Assembly: GCF_007559275.1 (NCBI RefSeq)
Contig: NZ_VMHK01000002.1
Span: 536,124-600,123, forward strand
Reading direction: 5' to 3'
DNA length: 64,000 nucleotides
From: Bifidobacterium apousia
Lineage (GTDB): Bacteria > Actinomycetota > Actinomycetes > Actinomycetales > Bifidobacteriaceae
This document shows, in pieces, positions 32,927-42,203 of this stretch. The stretch's first letter is position 1; every line of letters begins with the position of its first letter. The notes under the pieces are model-generated. The model worked only from the letters and a program-made list of their open reading frames with translations. It did no database searches and had not been told where the DNA came from. The position numbers and the translations under genes were made by a program.

Positions 32927-34588
32927 ATGAAGAAGCAATCGGCCCTGACCATTGCGGGCGCCGGACTGTGCGTCATGGCGCTCACCCTGGGCGCCTGCGG
33001 CGGATCCGGCGGATCCGGCTCCTCTGCCCAGGGGAGCAACGGCGGCAGCTCGAACGCCGTCATCTCGGTCTTCAACCCTGAGCCGGCCAATCCGCTCATC
33101 CCCAGCATGACCAACGAGGTGGGGGGTGGCAACCCCATCGACGTCATGTTCTCCAAGCTGGTCCGCTTTGACGACAAGGGCAAGCCGGTCAACGAGATCG
33201 CCAAGCAGATCAAGGCCAACGAGGACAACACCCAGTACACCGTGACCATCAACGACGGCTGGAAGTTCTCGGACGGAACCCCGGTCACCGCACAGTCCTT
33301 CACCAAGGCCTGGTCCTGGGCGGCCGACATCGCCAACAAGCAGCTGGGCTCCAGCTTCTTCGCCAACATCAAGGGGTATGACGACCTGCAGAAGGAGGGC
33401 ACCCCTGGCGATGCACAGCTCTCCGGCCTCAAGGTCATCGACAACAAGACCTTCACCGTTGATCTGACCTCGCCTTCCTCCACCTTCCCCATCCAGGTGG
33501 GCTACACCGCCTTTGCGCCCCTGCCCGAGTCCTTCTACAAGGACACCAAGGCCTTCGGCGAGAAGCCGGTGACCGTGGGACCCTACAAGTTCCAGTCCTG
33601 GGAGCACAACAAGGCCATCAAGCTGGTCAAGGATCCTTCCTACAAGGGCGGCATCAAGGTCAAGAACGGCGGCGTCGAGTTCCGCTCCTACACCGATGCC
33701 ACCGCAGCCTACCGCGACGTGCAGGCCGGCAACCTGGACGTGCTGGACACCTTGCCCGCCTCGGCTCGCAAGACCTTCCAGACCGATAACACGGTCCAGG
33801 CCATCAACGATCCGGGTTCGGTCATCCAGATGTTCACCATCCCCACCTACATGAAGCACTTCGGCCAGGATCAGGAGGGCAAGCTCCGTCGCCAGGCCAT
33901 CTCCATGGCCATCGACCGGCCGACCATCATCAAGAAGGTGCTGTCCGGAACCGCCAAGGAGGTCCACGACTTCACCGCCCCCGTCATCCCCGGCTACTCA
34001 ACCAGCATCAAGGGATCCGACGTGCTCAAGTACAACCCGTCCAAGGCCAAGGAGCTCTGGGCCGAGGCCAACAAGATCTCCCCCTGGGGCGAGGGCGACA
34101 GCTTCAAGATCGCCTACAACGCCGATGGCGCCCACAAGGAGATCTATGACGCCGTCACCAACTCCATCAAGAACGCCCTGGGCATCCAGGCTTCGGGCAA
34201 CCCTCTGCCCACTTTCAGCGAGTTCCGCTCCAACGTGCAGAACCGCAAGTTCACCGACTCGGCCTTCCGCTCCGGTTGGCAGCCTGACTACCCCTCGCCC
34301 GAGAGCTACCTGTCCAGCAACTTCGCCAGCTCGGCAGCCAACGGCAACGGGTCCAACGACGGCGACTACAAGAACCCCGAGTTCGACGGCCTGATGGACA
34401 AGGCAGCCTCCGCCAAGAGCATCGACGAGGCCAACAAGATCTACCAGCAGTCCGAGGAGCTGCTCTTCCGCGATCTGCCCGCAGTCCCGCTCTACTACCA
34501 GAACTCCAACGGCGTGGCCGCCAAGAACATCCAAGGATTCTCCTTCACCTGGAAGGGCGTCCCTGCTTACTACAACATCAGCAAGTGA
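32927..34588 (+). CDS. Oligopeptide ABC transporter substrate-binding lipoprotein, copy 2
   Basis: 553-residue paralogue of the preceding gene, with lipobox LTLGAC (Cys 24). The two cysteines of copy 1 are absent (VFNPEPANPLIP; TNEVGGGNPID). Blocks GWKFSDGTPVTAQSFTKAWSW, YTAFAPLPESFYKD and RRQAISMAIDRPTIIKKVL align almost residue for residue. ATG 32927 gives the usual MKK signal; a frame to 32882 adds an unlikely leader. Two binding proteins feeding one transporter probably widen the peptide range. A GC-rich hairpin follows before the permease genes. Confidence 0.93.
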   Translation: MKKQSALTIAGAGLCVMALTLGACGGSGGSGSSAQGSNGGSSNAVISVFNPEPANPLIPSMTNEVGGGNPIDVMFSKLVRFDDKGKPVNEIAKQIKANEDNTQYTVTINDGWKFSDGTPVTAQSFTKAWSWAADIANKQLGSSFFANIKGYDDLQKEGTPGDAQLSGLKVIDNKTFTVDLTSPSSTFPIQVGYTAFAPLPESFYKDTKAFGEKPVTVGPYKFQSWEHNKAIKLVKDPSYKGGIKVKNGGVEFRSYTDATAAYRDVQAGNLDVLDTLPASARKTFQTDNTVQAINDPGSVIQMFTIPTYMKHFGQDQEGKLRRQAISMAIDRPTIIKKVLSGTAKEVHDFTAPVIPGYSTSIKGSDVLKYNPSKAKELWAEANKISPWGEGDSFKIAYNADGAHKEIYDAVTNSIKNALGIQASGNPLPTFSEFRSNVQNRKFTDSAFRSGWQPDYPSPESYLSSNFASSAANGNGSNDGDYKNPEFDGLMDKAASAKSIDEANKIYQQSEELLFRDLPAVPLYYQNSNGVAAKNIQGFSFTWKGVPAYYNISK

Positions 34589-34633
34589 GGTGACGGGAGC
34601 CTGAATCCCGCACCTGACAGCTGACATCGCCCG

Positions 34634-34666
34634 GGCCGGCACGGAAGGATCCACTCCGCGCCGGCC
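34634..34666 (+). terminator. GC-rich hairpin between the binding-protein and permease genes
   Basis: GGCCGGC-A-CGGA (34634-34645) pairs with TCCG-C-GCCGGCC (34655-34666), apart from one internal A/C mismatch, around a 9-base loop, followed by a short T-containing stretch TTGGTGTCTTTG. Probably a partial terminator or 3'-end stabiliser allowing more lipoprotein than permease to be made. Confidence 0.6.
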
Positions 34667-34778
34667 TTGGTGTCTTTGCACCCCTGTTGAGGTGTGCTGG
34701 TAGACTCAAACAAGAATTTTTGCGGCGGCCCCGATCCCCATGCCGATCCCGGTCGCGGATGACAAAGGAGAATAGCCG

Positions 34779-35705
34779 ATGGGAAAATATCTTCTGCGAC
34801 GTATTCTGCAGATGATCCCCGTCGTTCTCGGCACGACACTGCTGATATACGCGCTGGTCTTCGCGCTTCCCGGCGACCCCGTGGCCGCCATGTTCGGGGA
34901 CAAGCCGGTCAATCAGGCCGTTGCCGCACAGATACGTTCGGAATACAATCTCGACAAGCCCTTCATCGTGCAGTACGTGCTCTTCCTGAAGAACGCGCTG
35001 ACCCTGAACTTCGGCAACACCTTCGCCGGCCAGCCCGTGATCAGCGTGATCGGCAGGGCCTTCCCGGTGACCATCAAGCTGGCCCTGATGGCCTTCGTCT
35101 TCGAGGGCGTCTTCGGCGTGATCTTCGGCATCATCGGCGGCCTGACCAAGGGCAAGTGGTCGGACAATATCATCCTGGTCCTCTCCCTGCTGCTGATTTC
35201 GGTGCCTACCTTCGTCACCGGCTTCATCCTGCAGTACCTGTTCGGCGTCAAATGGCATCTGCTGCCAGCCACAGCCGGGGCCAATCCGGGCTTTATTGAC
35301 CTGCTCATGCCGGCCGTGGTGCTGGGGTCGGTGTCCATGGCTTCCATCATCCGTCTGACCAGGACGGAGATCACCTCCAACATCTCCGAGGACTACGTGC
35401 GCACGGCCCGGGCCAAGGGCATGAGCAACCGGTCCGTCATCGTGCGGCATGTGCTGCGCAACTCCCTGATCCCCGTGGTCACCTACCTGGGCGCCGACAT
35501 CGGCGGACTCATGGGCGGGGCCATGATCACCGAGCGCATCTTCAACATCCAGGGCGTGGGCAACACCCTTTACCAGGCCATCCTGAGGGGCGAAGGCACC
35601 CTGGTGGTCTCCATCGTGACCATTCTGGTCCTGATCTTCGTCATCACCAGCCTCCTGGTCGACCTGCTCTACGCAGTGCTCGATCCGCGGATCCGGTATG
35701 CGTGA
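34779..35705 (+). CDS. oppB: Oligopeptide ABC transporter permease, OppB type
   Basis: 308-residue inner-membrane permease with about six helices. N-terminal KYLLRRILQMIPVVLGTTLLI, the DP(V/A)..FG loop region FALPGDPVAAMFG, and the ATPase-contacting EAA loop EDYVRTARAKGMSNRSVIVRHVLRN are all typical of OppB/DppB. The next permease gene begins 16 bases downstream. Confidence 0.95.
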   Translation: MGKYLLRRILQMIPVVLGTTLLIYALVFALPGDPVAAMFGDKPVNQAVAAQIRSEYNLDKPFIVQYVLFLKNALTLNFGNTFAGQPVISVIGRAFPVTIKLALMAFVFEGVFGVIFGIIGGLTKGKWSDNIILVLSLLLISVPTFVTGFILQYLFGVKWHLLPATAGANPGFIDLLMPAVVLGSVSMASIIRLTRTEITSNISEDYVRTARAKGMSNRSVIVRHVLRNSLIPVVTYLGADIGGLMGGAMITERIFNIQGVGNTLYQAILRGEGTLVVSIVTILVLIFVITSLLVDLLYAVLDPRIRYA

Positions 35706-35721
35706 GGGAGAGGGACCGACT

Positions 35722-36726
35722 ATGAGTGAAACGGCAATGAACGAGTCAAGCGAACAGAACGAAAGCCAGGCCCGCGTCTACTTCCCCGACCCCCTGCCGG
35801 GCCAGGAGCGGTTCGTGGCCCCCATCGACGAGACGCCCCTGCGCGAGGTGGACTCGGTGGATGAGGACGTGCCGCCCACCAGCATGTGGGCCGACGCCTG
35901 GAAGACCCTGAGGCGCAACCCGCTCTTCATCATCTCCGCAATCCTGGCGATCGTGGTCATCCTGGTGGCCCTCTTCCCCAACCTCTTCGCCAGGCAGGAT
36001 CCCATGGCCTGCAGCCTGTCCGACTCCCTGGAGCCCGGCCGGCCCGGGCACCCCTTCGGCTTCGATCTGCAGGGCTGCGACGTCTACAGCCGCGTCATCC
36101 ACGGGGCAAGGACCTCGGTGGCCATCGGCATCATGACCACCATCCTGGTCACTGTCTTCGGCGGCCTCATCGGCGCCATCGCCGGATTCTTCGGGGGCTG
36201 GGTTGACGCCGTGCTCAGCCGCATCACCGACATCTTCTTCGCCATCCCCATGATCCTGGGCGCCATCGTGCTCCTGCAGATGTTCCGCACCTCCACCTCC
36301 CTGTGGAAGATCATCCTGACCCTGACCCTCTTCGGCTGGGTCAACATGGCCCGCATCACCCGCAGCGCCGTCCTGGAGGCCAAGAACCTGGAGTTCAACA
36401 CCGCTTCCACGGCCCTGGGCTCCACGCCCCTGCGCAACCTCTTCCGGCACATCATGCCCAACTCCCTGGCCCCGGTCATCGTCATGGCCACCATGTCGCT
36501 GGGCACCTACATCGTCTCTGAAGCCACGCTGAGCTTCCTGGGCATCGGCCTGCCCTCCACCGTGGTCTCCTGGGGCGGCGACATCTCGACGGCCCAGAAC
36601 CTCCTGACCACCAACCCCTCGGTCCTCTTCTATCCCTCCGCAGCCCTGGCCATCACTGTGCTGGCCTTCATCATGATGGGCGACGCGGTCAAGGATGCAT
36701 TGGATCCCAAGAGCAGAACGGCCTGA
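35722..36726 (+). CDS. oppC: Oligopeptide ABC transporter permease, OppC type
   Basis: 334-residue permease. An acidic N-terminal cytoplasmic stretch (about 65 residues), then AWKTLRRNPLFIISAILAIVVI, and the DppC-type FGFDLQGCDVYSRVIHGARTSV; EAA loop near LEFNTASTALGSTPLRNLFRHIMPNSL. Start ATG 35722 (GAGGGAGAGGG upstream) rather than the in-frame ATG 35698 inside the oppB end. Confidence 0.95.
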   Translation: MSETAMNESSEQNESQARVYFPDPLPGQERFVAPIDETPLREVDSVDEDVPPTSMWADAWKTLRRNPLFIISAILAIVVILVALFPNLFARQDPMACSLSDSLEPGRPGHPFGFDLQGCDVYSRVIHGARTSVAIGIMTTILVTVFGGLIGAIAGFFGGWVDAVLSRITDIFFAIPMILGAIVLLQMFRTSTSLWKIILTLTLFGWVNMARITRSAVLEAKNLEFNTASTALGSTPLRNLFRHIMPNSLAPVIVMATMSLGTYIVSEATLSFLGIGLPSTVVSWGGDISTAQNLLTTNPSVLFYPSAALAITVLAFIMMGDAVKDALDPKSRTA

Positions 36727-36737
36727 GCGGAGGAAGC

Positions 36738-38735
36738 ATGACTGAAGCAGACAAGAACATGACCACCAATCAGGAGCAGCAGCCTCTGCTCGACGTGCGG
36801 GACCTGCAGGTGGACTTCACCGCCGATGGGCGCACCGTCCACGCAGTTCGCGACGCCTCCTTCAACGTCTACCCCGGCCAGTGGGTGGCCATCGTGGGGG
36901 AGTCCGGCTCGGGCAAGTCCACCTCGGCCATGGCTGTGCTGGGTCTTCTGCCCGGCACCGGCAAGGTGACCGGCGGCAGCATCCGGCTCAATGGCCGCGA
37001 GCTGGTGGGCCTGGACCGCAAGGACTACGAGGCGCTGCGCGGCTCCCAGGTGGGCCTGGTCCCGCAGGATCCCATGAGCAATCTGAACCCGGTTTGGCGC
37101 ATCGGCTCCCAGGTCAAGGAGGCGCTGACCGCCAACCATATGGATGTCTCCAGGGAGAAGCGCTCCCGGCTGGCCAAGGCCCTGGCCAGCGACGAAGAGG
37201 TGACCCTCAAGAAGTCGGACGACGAGCTTTTCATCTCCTCCAAGGACCTGCCCGGCCTGCTCCAGGCCGCCCGCCAGGCCCTGAGCGATGCCGGGGTCGC
37301 CGACGTGGACAAGACCATGGAGGCCCTGAAGGCCGAGTGGGATGTGGGCTCCGAGACCCGCTGGGGCGTGGCTAAGTCCCTGATCGATGCCGGTGTAGAT
37401 GACGATGCGGCCTGGACGCTGGCCAAGGAGCATGTCACCGGCTCGGACATGGACGACCGCATCGCCGGGCTGCTGTCCGAGGCCGGGCTGCCTGAGGCTG
37501 CCACCAGGGCCCGACAGTATCCGCATGAGTTCTCCGGCGGCATGCGCCAGCGCGCCCTGATCGCCATCGGCCTGGCCTCCCGGCCCGACCTGCTGATTGC
37601 CGACGAGCCCACCAGCGCCCTGGATGTGACCGTCCAGAAGCGGATTCTGGACCACCTGCGCAGCCTGACCGAATCCCTGGGCACCGCCGTGCTCTTCATC
37701 ACCCACGACCTGGGTCTGGCAGCCGAGCGCGCCCAGCACATCGTGGTCATGTACCGGGGCCAGGTGGTGGAGTCCGGGCCCAGCCTGGAGGTCCTTCAGC
37801 ACCCTCAGCACCCTTACACCAAGCGGCTGGTCCAGGCCGCGCCCTCGCTGGCCTCCCAGCGCATCATCTCCGCCAAGCAGCGCGGCCAGGATGCCGAAGA
37901 CCTGCTGGAGCACCACGTCAAGGGCGAGAGCACCCTGGAGCGCAGCGAGCATGTCATCACCGTGGAGCACCTGACCCGCGAGTTCAGGCTGCCCCGGCGC
38001 AAGGAAATGTTCAAGGCCGTGGACGACGTCTCCTTCTCGGTCAAGCGGGGAACCACCCTGGCCATCGTGGGGGAGTCCGGCTCCGGCAAGTCCACCGTGG
38101 CCAACATGGTCCTGCACCTGCTCAAGCCCACCTCGGGCTTGGTGACCTACGAGGGCCAGGACATCGCCGGCTTCGGCAGCCGTCAGCTCATGGAGTTCCG
38201 CCGGCACGTGCAGCCGGTCTTCCAGAACCCCTACGGCTCCCTGGACCCCATGTACTCCATCTACCGATCCATCGAGGAGCCCCTGCGCATCCACAAGATC
38301 GGCAACGCCAAGTCCCGGCAGAAGCGGGTCAAGGAGCTGCTGGACATGGTGGAGATGCCTGAATCGGTCATGGGGCGCTACCCCAACGAGCTCTCCGGTG
38401 GACAGCGTCAGCGCATCGCCATCGCCCGGGCCATGGCCCTGAATCCGGATGTGATCATCTGCGACGAGGCCGTCTCCGCCCTGGATGTGCTGGTCCAGGA
38501 CCAGGTGCTGCGGCTGCTCAACGACCTGCAGGCCGAACAGGGGCTCAGCTACCTGTTCATCACCCACGATCTGGCCGTGGTCAGGCAGATCGCCGACGAG
38601 GTGGTGGTCATGCAGCATGGTCGACTGGTGGAGCACGCCACCACCGACGAGGTCTTCGATCACCCCCTGCGCCAGTACACCAAGGATCTGCTGGACGCCA
38701 TCCCCGGCGGCAAGCTGCGCCTGGGTCTTGACTAG
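36738..38735 (+). CDS. Fused oligopeptide ABC transporter ATPase OppD-OppF
   Basis: 665 residues with two nucleotide-binding domains in one chain. NBD1: Walker A GESGSGKST at 54-62, Q-loop VPQDP near 108, signature FSGGM at 265-269, Walker B LLIADE at 285-290. NBD2: a second GESGSGKST, FQNPYGSLDP, LSGGQRQRIAIARA and VIICDE. Between Q-loop and signature of NBD1 there is about 100 extra residues (roughly 140-240) of charged, helical-looking sequence absent from ordinary OppD. Oligopeptide-type C-terminal extensions (QHPQHPYTKRLVQAAP; DHPLRQYTKDLLDAIP) follow each domain. Last gene of the opp cluster. Confidence 0.95.
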   Translation: MTEADKNMTTNQEQQPLLDVRDLQVDFTADGRTVHAVRDASFNVYPGQWVAIVGESGSGKSTSAMAVLGLLPGTGKVTGGSIRLNGRELVGLDRKDYEALRGSQVGLVPQDPMSNLNPVWRIGSQVKEALTANHMDVSREKRSRLAKALASDEEVTLKKSDDELFISSKDLPGLLQAARQALSDAGVADVDKTMEALKAEWDVGSETRWGVAKSLIDAGVDDDAAWTLAKEHVTGSDMDDRIAGLLSEAGLPEAATRARQYPHEFSGGMRQRALIAIGLASRPDLLIADEPTSALDVTVQKRILDHLRSLTESLGTAVLFITHDLGLAAERAQHIVVMYRGQVVESGPSLEVLQHPQHPYTKRLVQAAPSLASQRIISAKQRGQDAEDLLEHHVKGESTLERSEHVITVEHLTREFRLPRRKEMFKAVDDVSFSVKRGTTLAIVGESGSGKSTVANMVLHLLKPTSGLVTYEGQDIAGFGSRQLMEFRRHVQPVFQNPYGSLDPMYSIYRSIEEPLRIHKIGNAKSRQKRVKELLDMVEMPESVMGRYPNELSGGQRQRIAIARAMALNPDVIICDEAVSALDVLVQDQVLRLLNDLQAEQGLSYLFITHDLAVVRQIADEVVVMQHGRLVEHATTDEVFDHPLRQYTKDLLDAIPGGKLRLGLD

Positions 38736-38772
38736 GTATCCTTTGCACAGACTCACAAGGAAATGAGGCATC

Positions 38773-39588
38773 ATGGGATTGTTCGGTTTCGGCAGGAAAC
38801 GCGCCAAGAAGCAGGCTGAGGAGGCCGTCGAGGAGTCCAAGGAGCTCGACGAGTCCAAGGACGCTGAGGAGTCCGCGGAGAAATCCGACCAAACATCTCA
38901 GGCTGACCGCGATGAAGCCGAGCAGAGCGGGAAGGGCCCCTGGGACAGTTTGGATTCCGAGGCCCCCGACACCGATGAGTACCTGGACATCGGCGCCCTG
39001 ATGCTGCCCTTCCTCAAGGGCAGCGAGCTGAGGCTCAAGGCCAACTCGCAGACCGGCGAAGTGCTGGGAGCCACCATCACCTACGGATCCTCCAGTCTGG
39101 AGCTGGAGCCCTTTGCGGCCCCCAAGTCCCTGGGCCTGTGGGACGAGGTCCGGGCCGACCTGCTCAAGGCCAACCCCTCCTGCAAGGAGGTGGACGGCGT
39201 CTTCGGCAAGGAGCTGACCCTGCCCGTCAAGGTCAAGGGCAAGAACCTGCTGACCCGGGTGGTGGGCGTCGACGGACCTCGCTGGATGCTGCGAGGCATC
39301 TTCTCAGGCCCGGCAGCCAAGGGCGGCAAGGAGAAGGATGTGCTCGACGGCTACCTGGCCGACCTGGTGGTGGTCCGTGGCGATGAGCCTCTGGCCCCCC
39401 GCGACCTGGTGCCCATGCATGCGCCCATCACCCCCAACCAGCGTCGCGGAGAAGCCGAAGACTCGGAGTCCAAGGACGATGAGAGTGCGCAGATCCCCGG
39501 CAGGCCCGAGGGCCCCTTCGACTCGGACCAGCAGACCGAGGTGAAGACCACACTGTCGCGCGGACCCATGTTCTCGGAGGTCCGCTAA
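38773..39588 (+). CDS. DUF3710 family protein
   Basis: 271 residues. Very acidic/basic N-terminal 65 residues (EEAVEESKELDESKDAEE), then the folded domain starting EYLDIGALMLPFLKGSELRLKA and containing GKNLLTRVVGVDGPRWMLRGIF and the end VVRGDEPLAPRDLVPMHAP. This is the actinobacterial DUF3710 pattern; function unproven. Followed after four bases by the DUF3159 gene, the conserved actinobacterial arrangement. Confidence 0.88.
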   Translation: MGLFGFGRKRAKKQAEEAVEESKELDESKDAEESAEKSDQTSQADRDEAEQSGKGPWDSLDSEAPDTDEYLDIGALMLPFLKGSELRLKANSQTGEVLGATITYGSSSLELEPFAAPKSLGLWDEVRADLLKANPSCKEVDGVFGKELTLPVKVKGKNLLTRVVGVDGPRWMLRGIFSGPAAKGGKEKDVLDGYLADLVVVRGDEPLAPRDLVPMHAPITPNQRRGEAEDSESKDDESAQIPGRPEGPFDSDQQTEVKTTLSRGPMFSEVR

Positions 39589-39592
39589 GGCT

Positions 39593-40294
39593 GTGAAGCA
39601 GAAGCATTCCGGGCTGGCGGCGCTGGCCGACGACGATTTCTCCGTCATGGAGGCCATCGGCGGATGGCGGGGGATCGTCGAGTCCCTGCTGCCGGGGCTG
39701 GTATTTCTGATTGTCTTCTTGGTGACCGGCCGTCTGGGGCTGACCGTGGCGGTTTCGGCGGCCCTGGCCCTGGTGCAGCTCCTGATTCGTCTGATCCAGC
39801 GGCAGTCCTTCCTGGGGGCACTGACCGGTCTGCTTTCGGTGGGCATCTGCCTGGTGGCCGCATGGCTGACCCGGGATGCCCGCAACTATTATCTGCCAGG
39901 ATTTTTGACCAACGGATTCTGGATCATCGTGCTCGCCGCCTCGCTGCTGGCACGGATGCCCGGCATCGGCCTGCTGGTGGAGTACCTGCGCCGGCCCGTC
40001 GTCTCAGGCTGGAGGCAGTGGCTGGCCTCCTGGCGGGGCGAGCCAGAACTGGTACGGGCCTATACTCAGGCCACCCTGGTCTGGATCGCCGTCTTCGCGC
40101 TGCGCCTGCTGGTTCAGGTGCCGCTCTACCTGGCCGGTTCCGTAGGGTTGCTGGGCGCCGCACGCCTGATTTTGGGCCTGCCCCTGTTTGCCCTGGGCAT
40201 CTGGATCAGCTGGCTGCTGATCGGGGGCCCCTACCATCGTCGCCAAGCCGACCAGGCTCAGACCGACCAGGAGGTTCACGCCGATCATGACTGA
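39593..40294 (+). CDS. DUF3159 family membrane protein
   Basis: 233 residues, six or so hydrophobic helices. The N-terminal signature FSVMEAIGGWRGIVESLLPGLVFLIVFL is the DUF3159 hallmark, and the WRGEPELVRAYTQATLVWI segment recurs in the family. Function unknown. GTG start; overlaps the following methyltransferase start by eight bases. Confidence 0.88.
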   Translation: MKQKHSGLAALADDDFSVMEAIGGWRGIVESLLPGLVFLIVFLVTGRLGLTVAVSAALALVQLLIRLIQRQSFLGALTGLLSVGICLVAAWLTRDARNYYLPGFLTNGFWIIVLAASLLARMPGIGLLVEYLRRPVVSGWRQWLASWRGEPELVRAYTQATLVWIAVFALRLLVQVPLYLAGSVGLLGAARLILGLPLFALGIWISWLLIGGPYHRRQADQAQTDQEVHADHD

Positions 40295-41573
40295 AACCAG
40301 GGTTCGTCTGCGCATCGAACGCTACGCCGACCAAGGCCGCTGTGTCAGCCACCTGGAGGACGGGCGGGTGGTCTTCGTCCGTTTCGCCCTGCCCGGGGAA
40401 CTGGCGGAGGTCCTCTTGGACGAGCCTCACGGCCGGGCCGGCAGATTCGCCACGGGCGAGGTCACCCGGGTGCTCGAGGCCAGTCCTGACCGCCGCCAAC
40501 CCGCCTGGCCTCTGGCTGGACCCTTGGCCTGGGGAGGAGGCCTGGGCGGCGCCGATCTGATTCACGTGAGCCTGCCCGGCCAGCTGGCCTGGAAGGCTGA
40601 TCTGATTGGCCAGCAGATGGCCCGCCTGGGCGGGGTGGATGTCCAGGTGCCGGTGGCCCGGGTTCCTGGCGATGAGGAGCTGGGCGGCCTGCACTGGAGA
40701 ACCCGAATCGAGCTGGTGGCCGATGATCAGGGGCGCCCCTCCATGCGCCGTCGGGGATCGCATGACCGCCTGCCGATCCAGACCATGCCCCTGGCCACCC
40801 AGGAGCTGCTGGACCTGGCCGACGACCTGGGCATCTGGGAGGGCGGCCTGCCCGCGGGAGCCCGCATACGCCTGGCTGTGCCCCAGCCGCGCGACGGGGG
40901 ACCGGTAGGCGACAACTACGCCCTGCTGGTGGATGGACGCCTGAGCCGGGGGAGCCGCCTGTTGACGGAGCGGCTGGAGGCCGGAGCAGGACCTGAGTAC
41001 CAGGTTCGGGCCGACGGATTCTGGCAGGTCCACCGCCAGGCACCGGTCGTGCTGACCAAGGCGGTTCTGGACCAGGCCAGGCAGGCCCTGGACGGGGTAG
41101 CCGAACCGGTCATCTGGGACCTCTACAGCGGATCAGGGCTCTTCACCCTGCCCCTGGCTGCTCTGGCCGACGGACGGGCCCGGCTCCTGGCCGTGGAGGG
41201 ATCCGCCGGAGCCATTGCCAGCGCGAAACACAACGTGAAGCAGGCCGGACTGGACCGGGTGGTCCTGCGTCGAGGGGACGTGGCCAAGGTCCTGGCTGGC
41301 GGTGCGCCCAAGGGGCTGGGCCATCCTGACCTGATCCTGCTGGATCCGCCCAGGGCCGGCGCCAAGGCCCAAGTCTGCCGACTGCTGGCCGCCAGCGGGG
41401 CAGGGACCATCATCTATGTGGCCTGCGATCCGACCAGCCTGGCCAGGGATACGGCCACCCTGATCTCCCTGGGCTACAGCCCCAAGCACCTTGAGGCCTT
41501 TGACATCTACCCGATGACCCACCACGTGGAGACCGTGGCGGTCTTCACCCGCACGGCGGGAAGGCAGCGCTGA
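40287..41573 (+). CDS. TRAM-domain class I RNA (uracil-5-)methyltransferase
   Basis: 428 residues. N-terminal TRAM domain (VRLRIERYADQGRCVSHLEDGRVVFV) for RNA binding, then the TrmA/RlmCD-type catalytic domain: VIWDLYSGSGLFTLPLA for SAM, LILLDPPRAGA, and the catalytic Cys in IIYVACDPTSLARD, with the C-terminal general base region DIYPMTHHVETVAVF. It probably makes m5U in 23S rRNA or tRNA; the target cannot be told from sequence. Translationally overlaps the DUF3159 gene. Confidence 0.9.
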   Translation: MTETRVRLRIERYADQGRCVSHLEDGRVVFVRFALPGELAEVLLDEPHGRAGRFATGEVTRVLEASPDRRQPAWPLAGPLAWGGGLGGADLIHVSLPGQLAWKADLIGQQMARLGGVDVQVPVARVPGDEELGGLHWRTRIELVADDQGRPSMRRRGSHDRLPIQTMPLATQELLDLADDLGIWEGGLPAGARIRLAVPQPRDGGPVGDNYALLVDGRLSRGSRLLTERLEAGAGPEYQVRADGFWQVHRQAPVVLTKAVLDQARQALDGVAEPVIWDLYSGSGLFTLPLAALADGRARLLAVEGSAGAIASAKHNVKQAGLDRVVLRRGDVAKVLAGGAPKGLGHPDLILLDPPRAGAKAQVCRLLAASGAGTIIYVACDPTSLARDTATLISLGYSPKHLEAFDIYPMTHHVETVAVFTRTAGRQR

Positions 41574-41574
41574 C

Positions 41575-42189
41575 ATGAGCCGCACCGGGCGGGTCTTGGC
41601 AGTGGTCAGGCGGCTGGCGGGTCTACTGCTGGCGGTCGCCCTGCTGGCAGGCCTGCCCACGCTGACCGGATGCGCCCCCAAGGACAGGGCCGTGGGCGAC
41701 TCCTGGCACGAGGGCACCGTGCCCCACGACGGCGTGGATCGCTCCGACACGCTCGTGGCTTTGATTGGCTGCCCGCAGAAGGGCGAAAAAGACCCGGATG
41801 CCGGTCTGGACAGCCGCATCCTGGCATCCTTGAAGGCCGAACGTATGAAGGGCTATTTCTCCTCGGCGCAGTCCACCGGCGATCAGCAGGATGGGGTGCA
41901 GGATGCCATCAACCGGGGTGTCAGCCTGATTCTGATCCGTCGGCCCGGCGCCGGCGACTGGACCCCCGCCCTGAAGGCAGCCCGGAAGGCGGGCATCCCT
42001 GTGGTAGAGTTCGCTCAAAGCGCCAAGGCTTGGACCCCTGACCCGGGTAGGCTCTACTATGCGGCTACGGTCCACCCGGTGGATCCTGCCGGGCATCCGC
42101 ATGCGCCCCTGCTGGCCGACGCCTTGCAGACCATTGTGGACGACGGACCGCATGCCAGGATCATGGCCGTGCGCCTGAGCGCCGACTGA
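41575..42189 (+). CDS. Lipoprotein resembling half of a periplasmic sugar-binding protein
   Basis: 204 residues. Signal peptide with lipobox LTGC (Cys 33). The middle segment DGVQDAINRGVSLILIRR then TPALKAARKAGIPVVEFAQS has the beta-alpha-beta pattern of type 1 periplasmic binding proteins (ribose-binding family), but only the N-terminal lobe is present; the protein ends where the hinge would be. Starts one base after the methyltransferase stop. No ABC transporter is adjacent, so it may be a remnant or a small receptor. Confidence 0.72.
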   Translation: MSRTGRVLAVVRRLAGLLLAVALLAGLPTLTGCAPKDRAVGDSWHEGTVPHDGVDRSDTLVALIGCPQKGEKDPDAGLDSRILASLKAERMKGYFSSAQSTGDQQDGVQDAINRGVSLILIRRPGAGDWTPALKAARKAGIPVVEFAQSAKAWTPDPGRLYYAATVHPVDPAGHPHAPLLADALQTIVDDGPHARIMAVRLSAD

Positions 42190-42203
42190 GAGGGGGGCCA
42201 AGG

